Assembly: GCF_008727875.1 (NCBI RefSeq)
Contig: NZ_VTWS01000001.1
Location: 558,001 to 622,000, forward strand
DNA: 64,000 nt
Direction: 5' to 3'
Source: Larkinella humicola
GTDB taxonomy: Bacteria; Bacteroidota; Bacteroidia; Cytophagales; Spirosomataceae
In this document: piece by piece, positions 50,492 through 58,697 of the stretch
Numbering within the stretch: position 1 is the stretch's first letter
How the letters are laid out: each line of letters begins with the position of its first letter
Program-made: the position numbers and the translations under genes
The notes under the pieces: model-generated
Database searches by the model: none
What the model was told of the DNA's origin: nothing
What the model saw: only the letters and a program-made list of their open reading frames with translations

Positions 50492-51343
50492 GGCCGGGCC
50501 GACGCTTCGGGATTTAGGGGCAAACGCCCAGGTCAAAAATTGCGGCATCACCTGCCCCCAGGTTTCGGGGTCGTGCCGACCGTCTTTTACCTCCACATAC
50601 TGCACCTCACGGCCCCAGCGAAAACCCCGGCGCTCGACTTCGGCAATCAGGTCGAGGGTGTCGGCAATGGAGTCAATAATGCCATCCTGGTCGCGGTCGT
50701 CGATTTCGTCCAGCGTCCCGGTTTGAAACCAGAACACCGAGCCAACTGGTGGCTTGGTTTGCCGAACCTGCGCGTGCATTATCCGGTCAGTATCATCCGA
50801 ATAGCCATCGTTCAGTCCGCGCTGCCGCCACCAGAACGAACCCGAAAACACGCCGGCTTTTCGGAACAGTTCCGGGCGATGCCAGACCAGATCGAATGCC
50901 GACAAACCACCGAGCGAAAAACCGGCAAAAACCGACTCATTCGGATCTTTCGAAACCCGGTATAGTTTCCGTGCGTACGGGAGTAGTTCGTGAACGACAA
51001 AGTCCGCATAAGCACCCGCTTTGGCACCCCGCTGGAGGTAATCGGCCTGTGCGGCCACGCCGTATTCCTGAATCCGGTCCCCGCAGTGAATGGCCACCAG
51101 AATAAACGGCTGAATGGCTTTCTGGTGGGAAAGGGTATTCAAAACCGCGATCATACGAAGTCGTTCCAGGTCCTGCCCATCGTTGAGATACAAAACCGGA
51201 AAGGACTCGGCTGAATCCGCGTATTCTTTCGGCAAAACGATCTCCAGCCGGACGCTCCGGTTTAGGTAAACCGATACCAAACCGGTGTCGACATGGCTCG
51301 TTACCCCATCGGCAAGCGAAGCTATTTCACCAACTATACTCAT
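50489..51343 (-). CDS. Esterase of the enterochelin-esterase-like (PF00756) family
   Basis: 284 residues, alpha/beta-hydrolase fold. Seen: LYLNDGQDLER, nucleophile Ser in GFSLGGLSAF, and the catalytic His in DGRHDPETW. No signal peptide. The last about nine residues (PKSRSVGPA) and the stop are encoded in the flanking palindromic repeat rather than in family-conserved sequence. Divergent from the second esterase at 51502; both flank the amidoligase cluster. Substrate unknown. Confidence 0.85.
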   Translation of the reverse strand: MSIVGEIASLADGVTSHVDTGLVSVYLNRSVRLEIVLPKEYADSAESFPVLYLNDGQDLERLRMIAVLNTLSHQKAIQPFILVAIHCGDRIQEYGVAAQADYLQRGAKAGAYADFVVHELLPYARKLYRVSKDPNESVFAGFSLGGLSAFDLVWHRPELFRKAGVFSGSFWWRQRGLNDGYSDDTDRIMHAQVRQTKPPVGSVFWFQTGTLDEIDDRDQDGIIDSIADTLDLIAEVERRGFRWGREVQYVEVKDGRHDPETWGQVMPQFLTWAFAPKSRSVGPA

Positions 51344-51459
51344 TATAAGAAAGTTACTGTGTATCCATCATTCTTTCATTCCGTTGAGGGTTACCGGATT
51401 TGATCGGTTTAATTACCCCAAAATTACAGACAGTTTTCGTGGAAATTCGTAAATATGGT

Positions 51460-51467
51460 TATCTTTC
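51460..51467 (+). promoter_or_regulatory. Probable -7 element before the second esterase
   Basis: TATCTTTC, the same variant as before the gene at 10000, 35 bases upstream of the TTG start at 51502. It supports that start over further upstream ones. Confidence 0.4.
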
Positions 51468-51501
51468 CTCCGGAATCATCAACAAAAAACCAACCGATAT
51501 T

Positions 51502-52206
51502 TTGCAGGAACATTACAGAAAATGGTATTCGCGCCACCTGGGTCGCGACATTGAAATGCTGGTTTACGGCGACTGGGGGTATCCCGTACTCCTTTTTCCC
51601 ACCACGATGGGGCGGTATTACGAAGCCAAAGACTTCAAACTGATCGAATCCGCCCAGTGGTTTGTCGACAACCGAAAAATTAAAATCTATTGCATCGACA
51701 GCATCGACCGGGATAGCTGGTATGCCAAACACCTGCACCCGTCGGTCCGGATTCAAAACCACATCTGGTACGACAAAATGGTGAACGAAGAACTGGTGCC
51801 GTGGATTCAGCACGAGTGTCAGGTCGGAAAAATCGCGGTGGGCGGCTGCAGTTTCGGCGGTTTTCAGGCACTGAACTTCGCGTTCCGCCACCCCGACAAA
51901 GTGGCGCACCTCTGGTCGATGGGTGCCAAGTTTGACATTAAATCGTTCATGAGTGGGTATTACGACGACAACGTCTATTTTAACAACCCGCCCGATTACA
52001 TTCCGAACGCCCACAACGACCAGTTTTACCAGATGAAAATCATTCTGGGAACGTCGGAACATGATTTCTGTAAACCGGATAACTATGCGATGTCGGGCAT
52101 CCTGAACCGCAAAGGCATTCACCACTGGCTCGATGTCCGGCCCTGGGGCGCCCATGACTGGCCCGTCTGGCGCGAAATGTTTCCGCATTATCTGTCACAG
52201 GTGTGA
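51502..52206 (+). CDS. Esterase/alpha-beta hydrolase (putative esterase family)
   Basis: 234 residues. Nucleophile motif GCSFGG with Ser after Cys (GGCSFGGFQALNF), LLFPTTMGRYYEAKDF near the N-terminus, and catalytic His in WGAHDWPVW. No ATG is available near the conserved N-terminus; I chose the TTG at 51502 (QEHYRKWYSRHLGRD follows) because a -7 element lies at 51460. Longer options start at GTG 51439 or TTG 51400. Same strand as the ATP-grasp/GCS2 cluster and probably part of it. Confidence 0.8.
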   Translation: MQEHYRKWYSRHLGRDIEMLVYGDWGYPVLLFPTTMGRYYEAKDFKLIESAQWFVDNRKIKIYCIDSIDRDSWYAKHLHPSVRIQNHIWYDKMVNEELVPWIQHECQVGKIAVGGCSFGGFQALNFAFRHPDKVAHLWSMGAKFDIKSFMSGYYDDNVYFNNPPDYIPNAHNDQFYQMKIILGTSEHDFCKPDNYAMSGILNRKGIHHWLDVRPWGAHDWPVWREMFPHYLSQV

Positions 52207-52210
52207 AGGC

Positions 52211-52395
52211 GGTTTACGGTATTCGGTTTGCAGTATTCGGTTTGCGGTTTACAGGGGCTGGCGCGTGCTGATTGAATGAATATTGAATACGGAATATCGA
52301 ATTTTGAATAACGAAAGAAAAAACACGGAATGTGTCAGTCCAGTTGGGGAACCGAACCGTAAACCAAAAACCGTAAACCAAAAACCATAAACCAC
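52211..52395. repeat. GGTTTACGGT / TATTCGGTTTG word array, palindromic
   Basis: Left side holds GGTTTACGGT (52211) followed by ATTCGGTTTG and CAGTATTCGGTTTGC words; the right side holds ACCGTAAACC twice (52356-52365 and 52370-52379) and ACCATAAACC. Inner part carries GAATATTGAATACGGAATATCG words. Imperfect large dyad. Confidence 0.7.
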
Positions 52396-52403
52396 CTTCC
52401 GTT

Positions 52404-52874
52404 TTGAAATACGGCTACATCGAAAACCAGCGTCCGCTGTCGGAGGCTTTGCAACAGCTTCGAACGTACCTTGAAGAAGTTCCGGTGCGTTTGCGGGGCT
52501 ACAGTGAGGAGGAATTGACCTATCGAAATCCCGGAAAATGGTCGAGGAAGGAGATTCTGGGGCACTTGATCGATTCGGGGCTGAACAACCTCAAGCGCTT
52601 TACAGATGCGCAGTTTCTGCCGTCGCCGTTTGTGGTTCAGCGGTATCATCAGAACCAGTCGGTGGTGTTGAACCGCTACCAGCAACTTCCGCTGGAACAT
52701 TTACTGACGTACTGGCAATCGTTGAATCGACAAATTTTGTATGTTACCGAAAATATACCGGAGGAAACCCTTCAAAAGCCGGTCATCCCGCCTGATGATT
52801 CGCCGACGGTAACCCTGCTGTGGCTCATCGACGATTATGTGGCGCATTTGGGGCATCATTTTAAACAATTATAG
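52404..52874 (+). CDS. DinB-family protein
   Basis: 156 residues, four-helix DinB/YfiT fold. Putative metal histidines are in ILGHLIDSGLNNL and in the C-terminal DYVAHLGHHF. Proteins of this fold include metal-dependent thiol transferases (mycothiol or bacillithiol dependent). The start is TTG at 52404; no ATG or GTG is present at the expected position. It leads into the ATP-grasp gene 51 bases on. Confidence 0.85.
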   Translation: MKYGYIENQRPLSEALQQLRTYLEEVPVRLRGYSEEELTYRNPGKWSRKEILGHLIDSGLNNLKRFTDAQFLPSPFVVQRYHQNQSVVLNRYQQLPLEHLLTYWQSLNRQILYVTENIPEETLQKPVIPPDDSPTVTLLWLIDDYVAHLGHHFKQL

Positions 52875-52925
52875 TGGGCATATCCTTTATTCCGTTACGA
52901 CCGATTTTGATCCCGTAAAACGCAT

Positions 52926-53957
52926 ATGAAGAAAATTGGAATCCTATTTGGGCAGGAAAACTCCTTTCCGCAAGCTTTTATCGACCGCGTCAACAGCAAA
53001 AAAGAAACCGACATCGTGGCCGAATTCGTGACCATCGACAAAGTCGTTCAGGGCGAAGCCACCGACTATGCCGTCATCATCGACCGGATTTCGCAGGATG
53101 TTCCGTTTTACCGGGCTTATCTCAAAAATGCAGCCCTGAGCGGTACGGCGGTCATCAACAACCCCTTCTGGTGGAGTGCCGATGAGAAGTTTTTTAATAA
53201 CGCCATTGCGACCAAACTGAATGTGCCGGTTCCGAATACCGTTCTGCTACCTTCGAAAGACCGGCCCGACGATACGAATGAAAACTCGTTCCGCAATCTG
53301 AAAATGATGGATTGGGAGTTCATTTTCAAGTACATCGGTTTTCCGGCTTACATGAAACCACATTCCGGCGGGGGCTGGAAAAGCGTGTACAAGATCTACA
53401 ACGCGGAGGACCTGTGGGAAAAATACGCCGAAACCGCCCAGTTGGTGATGATGTTGCAGGAAGAAATCATTTTCGATGACTATTTCCGCTGCTATTGCAT
53501 CGGCGGAACCGACGTCCGGATTATGCCCTACGAACCGCGCAACCCGCACCACCTGCGCTACGCAGCCGAGCCGAAAGTGACCGGTGATGCCTACAAAAAA
53601 CTGATGACCACCGTTAAAAACTACGTCATCGCCCTCAACCGGGCATTGGGCTACGATTTCAACACGGTCGAGTTTGCCATCCGCGACGGCATTCCCTACG
53701 CCATCGACTTCTGCAACCCGGCACCGGACGCCGATATTCACTCGGTGGGCCTGGCCAATTTCGAGTGGGTGGTAGAGGCAGCCGCTACCATGGCCATTGC
53801 GCGGGCGAAAGCCCAAAAACCGGGCGAGGATAACCTGACCTGGGGGTCTTATGTCCAAAGTTCGTCGCACGGTCGGCTTTTTGTTCCGGAAACCCTGGTG
53901 GAAGAACCCGTGGCGGCACCTGTCGAGAAGAAAAAGGCGAAAAAGTCCACTAAGTAA
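52926..53957 (+). CDS. ATP-grasp ligase
   Basis: 343 residues. ATP-grasp features: phosphate-binding KPHSGGGWKSVYK (about 142-154), the acidic metal pair in TVEFAIRDGIPYAIDFCNPAPDAD, and the C-terminal lysine-rich tail (EKKKAKKSTK). Forms amide or ester-like bonds through an acyl-phosphate. Reading frame is typical of the cluster with GCS2 ligase (27 bases downstream), GATase and a second ATP-grasp-like gene. Substrates unknown. Confidence 0.85.
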   Translation: MKKIGILFGQENSFPQAFIDRVNSKKETDIVAEFVTIDKVVQGEATDYAVIIDRISQDVPFYRAYLKNAALSGTAVINNPFWWSADEKFFNNAIATKLNVPVPNTVLLPSKDRPDDTNENSFRNLKMMDWEFIFKYIGFPAYMKPHSGGGWKSVYKIYNAEDLWEKYAETAQLVMMLQEEIIFDDYFRCYCIGGTDVRIMPYEPRNPHHLRYAAEPKVTGDAYKKLMTTVKNYVIALNRALGYDFNTVEFAIRDGIPYAIDFCNPAPDADIHSVGLANFEWVVEAAATMAIARAKAQKPGEDNLTWGSYVQSSSHGRLFVPETLVEEPVAAPVEKKKAKKSTK

Positions 53958-53984
53958 TCGGTTCACGCAGCCCAACTCTGTTTC

Positions 53985-55085
53985 ATGCCAGTATTCACGT
54001 TAGGAATCGAAGAAGAATTTCAGACGATCGACCCCGTCACACGCGAATTGCGTTCGCACATGTCGAAAATTGTGGAGGGCGGTCAAATTCAGTTGCAGGA
54101 ACGGGTGAAAGCCGAGATGCACCAGGCCGTGGTGGAAGTCGGCACCAACATCTGCACGAACATTCACGAAGCGCGCGAAGAAGTTACCTACCTCCGCAAG
54201 ATGGTTCTGGATTTGGCCGACAAACAGAACCTGCGGATTGCGGCTGCGGGCACGCACCCCATTTCCGACTGGCAGGATCAGCTTATCACGGACAACGAAC
54301 GCTACGACAAACTCATCGACGAGATGCGCGACGTGGCCCGGTCGAACCTGATTTTTGGCCTGCACGTTCACGTCGGCATCGAAAGCCGGAACGAAGGGCT
54401 TCACATCATGAATGCCGTGCGGTATTTTTTGCCTCACATTTATGCCCTTTCGACCAATTCGCCGTTCTGGTGCGGGCGAAATACCGGTTTCAAGTCGTAT
54501 CGCTCCAAAGTGTTCGACAAGTTTCCGCGAACGGGCATTCCCGACTATTTTTCGTCGGCGGCCGAATACGACGATTACATCAACCTGCTGGTCAAGACGA
54601 ATTGCATCGACAACGGCAAGAAAATCTGGTGGGACATCCGGCTCCATCCGTTTTTCGACACCATCGAATTCCGGATTTGTGACGTGCCGATGCGTGTCGA
54701 CGAAACGATTTGTCTGGCGGCCGTGATGCAGGCGCTGGTGGCGAAGATCCACAAACTCCATAAGCAAAACCTGAATTTCAGGCCGTATCGCCGGCTGCTG
54801 ATCAACGAAAACAAATGGCGGGCGGCCCGGTACGGTATTGAAGGAAAACTGATCGACTTCGGCAAGCAGGAGGAGGTTCCCTACCACACCCTGGCACAGG
54901 AACTGCTCGATTTCATCGACGATGTGGTCGACGAACTCGGCAGCCGGAAAGATGTCGAATACGTCAAAACCATTCTCGAAATGGGTACCGGTGCCGATCG
55001 GCAGTTGGCGGTTTTTCGGCAAACCAATGATCTCAAGCGCGTTGTGGATTACATTGTGGAGGAAACTTCTCACGGTTTGAGATAG
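53985..55085 (+). CDS. GCS2-type carboxylate-amine ligase (YbdK family)
   Basis: 366 residues. Glutamine-synthetase-like fold of glutamate-cysteine ligase type 2: LGIEEEFQTIDPVT at the N-terminus (metal glutamates), EVGTNICTNIHEAREEV, FGLHVHVGI and DTIEFRICDVPM. Full length. Members join an amino acid carboxylate to an amine; only some are true gamma-glutamylcysteine ligases. Between two ATP-grasp genes and a GATase, so an amide or peptide product is likely. Confidence 0.9.
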   Translation: MPVFTLGIEEEFQTIDPVTRELRSHMSKIVEGGQIQLQERVKAEMHQAVVEVGTNICTNIHEAREEVTYLRKMVLDLADKQNLRIAAAGTHPISDWQDQLITDNERYDKLIDEMRDVARSNLIFGLHVHVGIESRNEGLHIMNAVRYFLPHIYALSTNSPFWCGRNTGFKSYRSKVFDKFPRTGIPDYFSSAAEYDDYINLLVKTNCIDNGKKIWWDIRLHPFFDTIEFRICDVPMRVDETICLAAVMQALVAKIHKLHKQNLNFRPYRRLLINENKWRAARYGIEGKLIDFGKQEEVPYHTLAQELLDFIDDVVDELGSRKDVEYVKTILEMGTGADRQLAVFRQTNDLKRVVDYIVEETSHGLR

Positions 55086-55106
55086 TTATCTTTGATATGT
55101 GATTGC

Positions 55107-55167
55107 CCCCAACCCCCTGAAGGGGGCTTACAGCATTTGGGAAAGCCCCCTTCAGGGGGTTGGGGGT
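55107..55167. repeat. 24-bp perfect inverted repeat, C/G-rich family
   Basis: CCCCCAACCCCCTGAAGGGG... (55107-55130) is the exact complement of 55144-55167 with a 13-base loop. Nearly identical in sequence to the inner arms at 21380-21443. It sits inside the cluster, between the GCS2 and GATase genes. Confidence 0.9.
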
Positions 55168-55201
55168 TTACCTGTAGCTTTGAAACGTACCCATGGAATC
55201 T

Positions 55202-55990
55202 ATGAAAGTGGCCATTCTGGACTTATACAACAATGTCCCGAATGAAGGAATGCGCTGTATTTTGCAACTGATTCGGAATATCAGCGAAAAGGAACAGCTT
55301 GAATTAACGCATACGGTTTTCGACGTCCGGGGCAAGAACGAAGTTCCGGGACTGGACTACGATATTTATATTTCGAGTGGTGGTCCCGGCAGTCCGCTGC
55401 CGAGCGATGAGCCCTGGGAAGACCCCTATTTTCAGTTAATCGATCGGCTTTTTTCGCACAACCGGACGAGCAATCAAAAGAAGTATCTGTTTCTGATTTG
55501 CCATTCGTTTCAGTTGGTATCACGGCACCTCGGCATCGGCACCATCAGCAAACGGCGGTCGACGTCCTTTGGCATTTTCCCGATTCACAAAACCGACGAA
55601 GGCCAAACCGATCCGTTGTTTCAGAAATTGCCCGATCCGTTTTTTGCGGTCGATTCGCGGGATTACCAACTCACCGAACCTAACTGGCAACGCATTAGCG
55701 ATCTGGATGCCAAGGTGTTATGCCTGGAAAAAATTCGTCCTCACGTCGACTACGAACGGGCCATTATGGCTGTCCGGTTTACCGATGAGGTGTTCGGAAC
55801 CCAGTTTCACCCGGAAGCCGACGGCGAAGGTATGTTGCGGTATTTCATGAAAGACGAGAAAAAACAGCAGATTGTCGAGAACCACGGCGAAGAAAAATAC
55901 AACGAAATGGTTGCGTCACTGCTGGACCCTCAAAAAATCGGGCTGACCGAATCGGTGCTGATTCCGGGTTTTCTGCGCCAAACCATCTGA
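55202..55990 (+). CDS. Class I glutamine amidotransferase-like protein
   Basis: 262 residues. Triad-type GATase: Cys100 (LFLICHSFQL) and the His/Glu pair in QFHPEAD; glycine-rich oxyanion region SSGGPGSP at about 59-66. Could release ammonia from glutamine for the neighbouring ligases, or hydrolyse a gamma-glutamyl bond. The ATG at 55202 (MKVAILDLYNN) matches the fold start; an ATG three codons earlier (55193) is possible. Confidence 0.87.
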   Translation: MKVAILDLYNNVPNEGMRCILQLIRNISEKEQLELTHTVFDVRGKNEVPGLDYDIYISSGGPGSPLPSDEPWEDPYFQLIDRLFSHNRTSNQKKYLFLICHSFQLVSRHLGIGTISKRRSTSFGIFPIHKTDEGQTDPLFQKLPDPFFAVDSRDYQLTEPNWQRISDLDAKVLCLEKIRPHVDYERAIMAVRFTDEVFGTQFHPEADGEGMLRYFMKDEKKQQIVENHGEEKYNEMVASLLDPQKIGLTESVLIPGFLRQTI

Positions 55991-56042
55991 CCACCTTTAA
56001 ATCGTGACCCGGTTTTCAGACATCGGGTCACGTCCAGCGACT

Positions 56043-57233
56043 ATGATTCAATCGATTCGTCAAGCCTACAATAAAGCCTTTAGCCCGGAAAATTACCGGG
56101 CTTTTTTGGATCAGATTGACCACGATTATCCGGGGCAACTGGATTTCCGGGTGGCCGAAACCCCGGTTTTTGTACCGCTGGCCTTGAAAAACCGGATTCT
56201 GGAAGCCTGCGATTCGATTGTCGATACAATCACCGACGAACAGTTTAAAGCGTGGTCGGAAGCCGCCATTCCACCCGGCCAGCGGGTGCCGAACGAGAAC
56301 GGGCACACCTCTTTTCTGGCCATCGACTTTGCCATTTGCAAGGATGAAAACGGCGATTTACTGCCACAATTGATCGAATTGCAGGGCTTTCCGTCGATCT
56401 TCGGTTTTCAATCTTATTTGTCCGGTAATTTTAGAAATTACTTTCCTATTCCCGACGGTTTCAACCATTTGTTCGACGTCGATTCCGACGAAACCTACCG
56501 CCAGCATCTGCGTCGGCTGATCATTGGAACGGAACCGCCGGAGCAGGTGATTCTGCTGGAAATTTACCCGGAAAAACAGAAAACCCGCATCGACTTTGCC
56601 ATCACCCACGAGATGCTGGGCATCGAAGCGGTTTGTTTAACAAAGATTCAGAAAGAGGGCCGGAAGCTTTTTTACGAAAAAGAGGGACAGCGTTACCACA
56701 TTAAGCGAATCTATAACCGACTGATATTTGACGAGTTAGAAGATTTTCCGGAACTAAAAACCGCTTTCTCATTAACGGACGACGTCGACGTTGAATGGGT
56801 TGGCCACCCGAACTGGTTTTTCCGCATCAGTAAACATACCCTTCCTCTGCTGAACAGCCCCTACGTGCCGACCAGTCAATACCTGGATCAGGTAGAAACC
56901 TATCCCGACGATCTGGAAAATTACGTTTTGAAACCGCTTTTTTCCTTCGCGGGCAGTGGCGTTATGCTGAATATTTCGAAAGAAGATCTGGATTCAATTT
57001 CTGACAAAGAGAATTATTTACTCCAGAAAAAAGTCAAATACGAACCGGTCATTCAATCACCGGACGGGTTGGTGAAGTGCGAAATCCGGATGCTCTACAT
57101 CTGGCACGAAAAAGACCCGCGCCCGACGCTCCTGACCAACCTGGCGCGTTTGAGCCGGGGCGAAATGATCGGCGTCCGTTTCAACAAAGATTTCGACTGG
57201 GTGGGGGGAACCGTGTGTTTTTTTGAGGAATAG
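56043..57233 (+). CDS. ATP-grasp-like protein (second ligase of the cluster)
   Basis: 396 residues. Middle part YVLKPLFSFAGSGVML looks like an ATP-grasp phosphate loop; PQLIELQGFPSIFGFQ near residue 105 and the C-terminal FDWVGGTVCFFEE recall circularly permuted or divergent ATP-grasp proteins such as glutathionylspermidine-synthase relatives. Start at ATG 56043 (IQSIRQAYNKAF); a GTG at 56004 in frame is the alternative. Last gene of the cluster, 52 bases after the GATase stop; followed by nested palindromes. Confidence 0.7.
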   Translation: MIQSIRQAYNKAFSPENYRAFLDQIDHDYPGQLDFRVAETPVFVPLALKNRILEACDSIVDTITDEQFKAWSEAAIPPGQRVPNENGHTSFLAIDFAICKDENGDLLPQLIELQGFPSIFGFQSYLSGNFRNYFPIPDGFNHLFDVDSDETYRQHLRRLIIGTEPPEQVILLEIYPEKQKTRIDFAITHEMLGIEAVCLTKIQKEGRKLFYEKEGQRYHIKRIYNRLIFDELEDFPELKTAFSLTDDVDVEWVGHPNWFFRISKHTLPLLNSPYVPTSQYLDQVETYPDDLENYVLKPLFSFAGSGVMLNISKEDLDSISDKENYLLQKKVKYEPVIQSPDGLVKCEIRMLYIWHEKDPRPTLLTNLARLSRGEMIGVRFNKDFDWVGGTVCFFEE

Positions 57234-57688
57234 ACGATGGTCGAGGACGATTGACCATTGCCAATTGACCATCAGTACTGTATGAAGGATGCATTTTTCC
57301 CCCATCCTCTTTGGTTGTTGGCGTAGAACGATCTTTAGAATGGTTTTCTCTGATGCTGTAACGCGAATAAGGGTGGTTGGCCGCGTAGCGGACGGATATC
57401 TGTAGCCACAGTATGTCATCGGGAAAACCCGCGTGCCTTTGGGTACGCAACAGGCAGGGGCAGGCGATTGCGTACCCAAAGGCACGCGGCAGGAACCGGG
57501 TAGTCTTTTCGCTACAAACATTCGTCCGCTACGCGACCCCCTCATTGACGTTAGCATCGACAGGGGTTTGCAAAAATCGTAACCAAAAAAGGGAAGAAAA
57601 AGCGGTTTACCAATTGTTTTAAATCCTTCGTACAGTACTGATTGACCATTACCAATGGTCGATCGTCAATGGTCGATGGTCCATCGTC
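57233..57688. repeat. Nested (concentric) palindromes, 456 bases
   Basis: From outside in: GACGATGG (57233-57240) with CCATCGTC (57681-57688), plus TTGACCAT-type words; 57271-57290 with 57623-57642 (20 bp, one mismatch); CGCGTAGCGGACG (57382-57394) with CGTCCGCTACGCG (57523-57535); CGCGTGCCTTTGGGTACGCA (57430-57450) with its exact complement (57468-57488, 21 bp). All share one approximate centre near 57460. No gene lies in this stretch. Confidence 0.88.
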
Positions 57689-57700
57689 AACCCAAAACTC

Positions 57701-58600
57701 TCATTTCCCAAGCCGAACCATGTAACTCAGATACGGCAGTGGGCTGGTGCGAATCAGGCCGTTCGAACTGTAGACGGGTAGCAGAATCGCCGTATCGAAT
57801 GCGTGTCGACGGCGGTTGAACCGCAAGCCCGCCGAAGTCAAACCGGAGAGGTAGGTATATTGCGGCTCAATGGCTTCTCCCACCAGAATGTTGTTCTGAT
57901 TGATGAACGTCAGATCCGGTGTCAATTTGCGGACGTAGCCGATGGTGACAACGCCCGATGAAGCAATGCCCTGCCGGGAGAAAGTCACACCGGCTCCCAC
58001 GGTTATGTTGCGATCCGCATCCCCCACGGTCACCACGCCCTGGGCTAATCCCAGTTTGGTTAACAGGTGTTCATTCAGACGAATACCGATGTACTGGACA
58101 TTCAGCGCGATGTGGGTTCGGTGCATCAATTTAGTACCGTATTTGGCCGAAAACGTGTGAAAATTTCGGGGATTCAGGGTTTGAAAGGTCGTACCCACAC
58201 TCAGGTTTTTGGTAATTCCCACATCCAGCCGACTGAACAAAACGTAGCTGCTTTGAAAATACAGGCTCTTTTTTTCGGGCATATACGCCGTGGGCATCAA
58301 AAATAACCGGAAGGGAAAACCGTTCGGAAAGTCAGGGCCACTGCGGAGGGTGCCCCCAACCAGATCGGCGCGCTGAATCTCATGGGCTGCCAGCAGCCGG
58401 TCGCCCTCCTTTTTGGTTCGGATGAGATACGAAGCGCTATCCCGCCGGACGAATTGGCCGCGTATTGTGGTGCCATTTTTGAGCAGAAAATCATAGGTTC
58501 CGGGAATATGCGACTGACCCGGTTCGTAATACACGTCCTGGGACCACCCCTTCGAAACCAGCAAAATTCCCAGAATAACAGACAGGTAGATTAGCTTCAT
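57701..58600 (-). CDS. Exported beta-barrel-like protein of unknown function
   Basis: 299 residues: signal peptide 1-21 (MKLIYLSVILGILLVSKGWSQ), a short domain with a KNGTTIRGQFVRRDS segment, then alternating strand patterns (YFQSSYVLFSRLDVGIT; LSVGTTFQTLNP; ITVGAGVTFSRQG) ending in an aromatic-rich LPYLSYMVRLGK, so an outer-membrane barrel is likely. Start at 58600, upstream in-frame residues lack signal features. Divergent from the aminotransferase gene. Confidence 0.7.
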   Translation of the reverse strand: MKLIYLSVILGILLVSKGWSQDVYYEPGQSHIPGTYDFLLKNGTTIRGQFVRRDSASYLIRTKKEGDRLLAAHEIQRADLVGGTLRSGPDFPNGFPFRLFLMPTAYMPEKKSLYFQSSYVLFSRLDVGITKNLSVGTTFQTLNPRNFHTFSAKYGTKLMHRTHIALNVQYIGIRLNEHLLTKLGLAQGVVTVGDADRNITVGAGVTFSRQGIASSGVVTIGYVRKLTPDLTFINQNNILVGEAIEPQYTYLSGLTSAGLRFNRRRHAFDTAILLPVYSSNGLIRTSPLPYLSYMVRLGK

Positions 58601-58668
58601 AGGCAGGAAAATTTCATAACTAATAAAGTTAATAAACTTACCGATTTCGCCCAAGCGTTATATAGGTG

Positions 58669-58676
58669 TATTTTTG
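58669..58676 (+). promoter_or_regulatory. -7 element that rejects an upstream start
   Basis: TATTTTTG, a perfect TAnnTTTG, lies across the in-frame TTG at 58674. Transcription would begin downstream, so the aminotransferase start is the TTG at 58698. Confidence 0.55.
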
Positions 58677-58697
58677 CACCGGCAACTAACTATTTCC

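Noticed and set aside
52211-52395. CRISPR-like repeats
   Set aside because: The repeated words are short and variable, with no constant-length spacers, and no cas genes are present in the window.
54000-55073. 357-codon open frame on the reverse strand, opposite the GCS2 ligase
   Set aside because: It mirrors a strongly conserved enzyme, has no recognisable motif and shows low-complexity, basic composition. Many long antisense frames occur here because of the codon bias.
57233-57688. Insertion sequence or attachment site
   Set aside because: No transposase or integrase frame lies inside or next to it, and no flanking direct repeat is evident; the structure is a set of nested palindromes.
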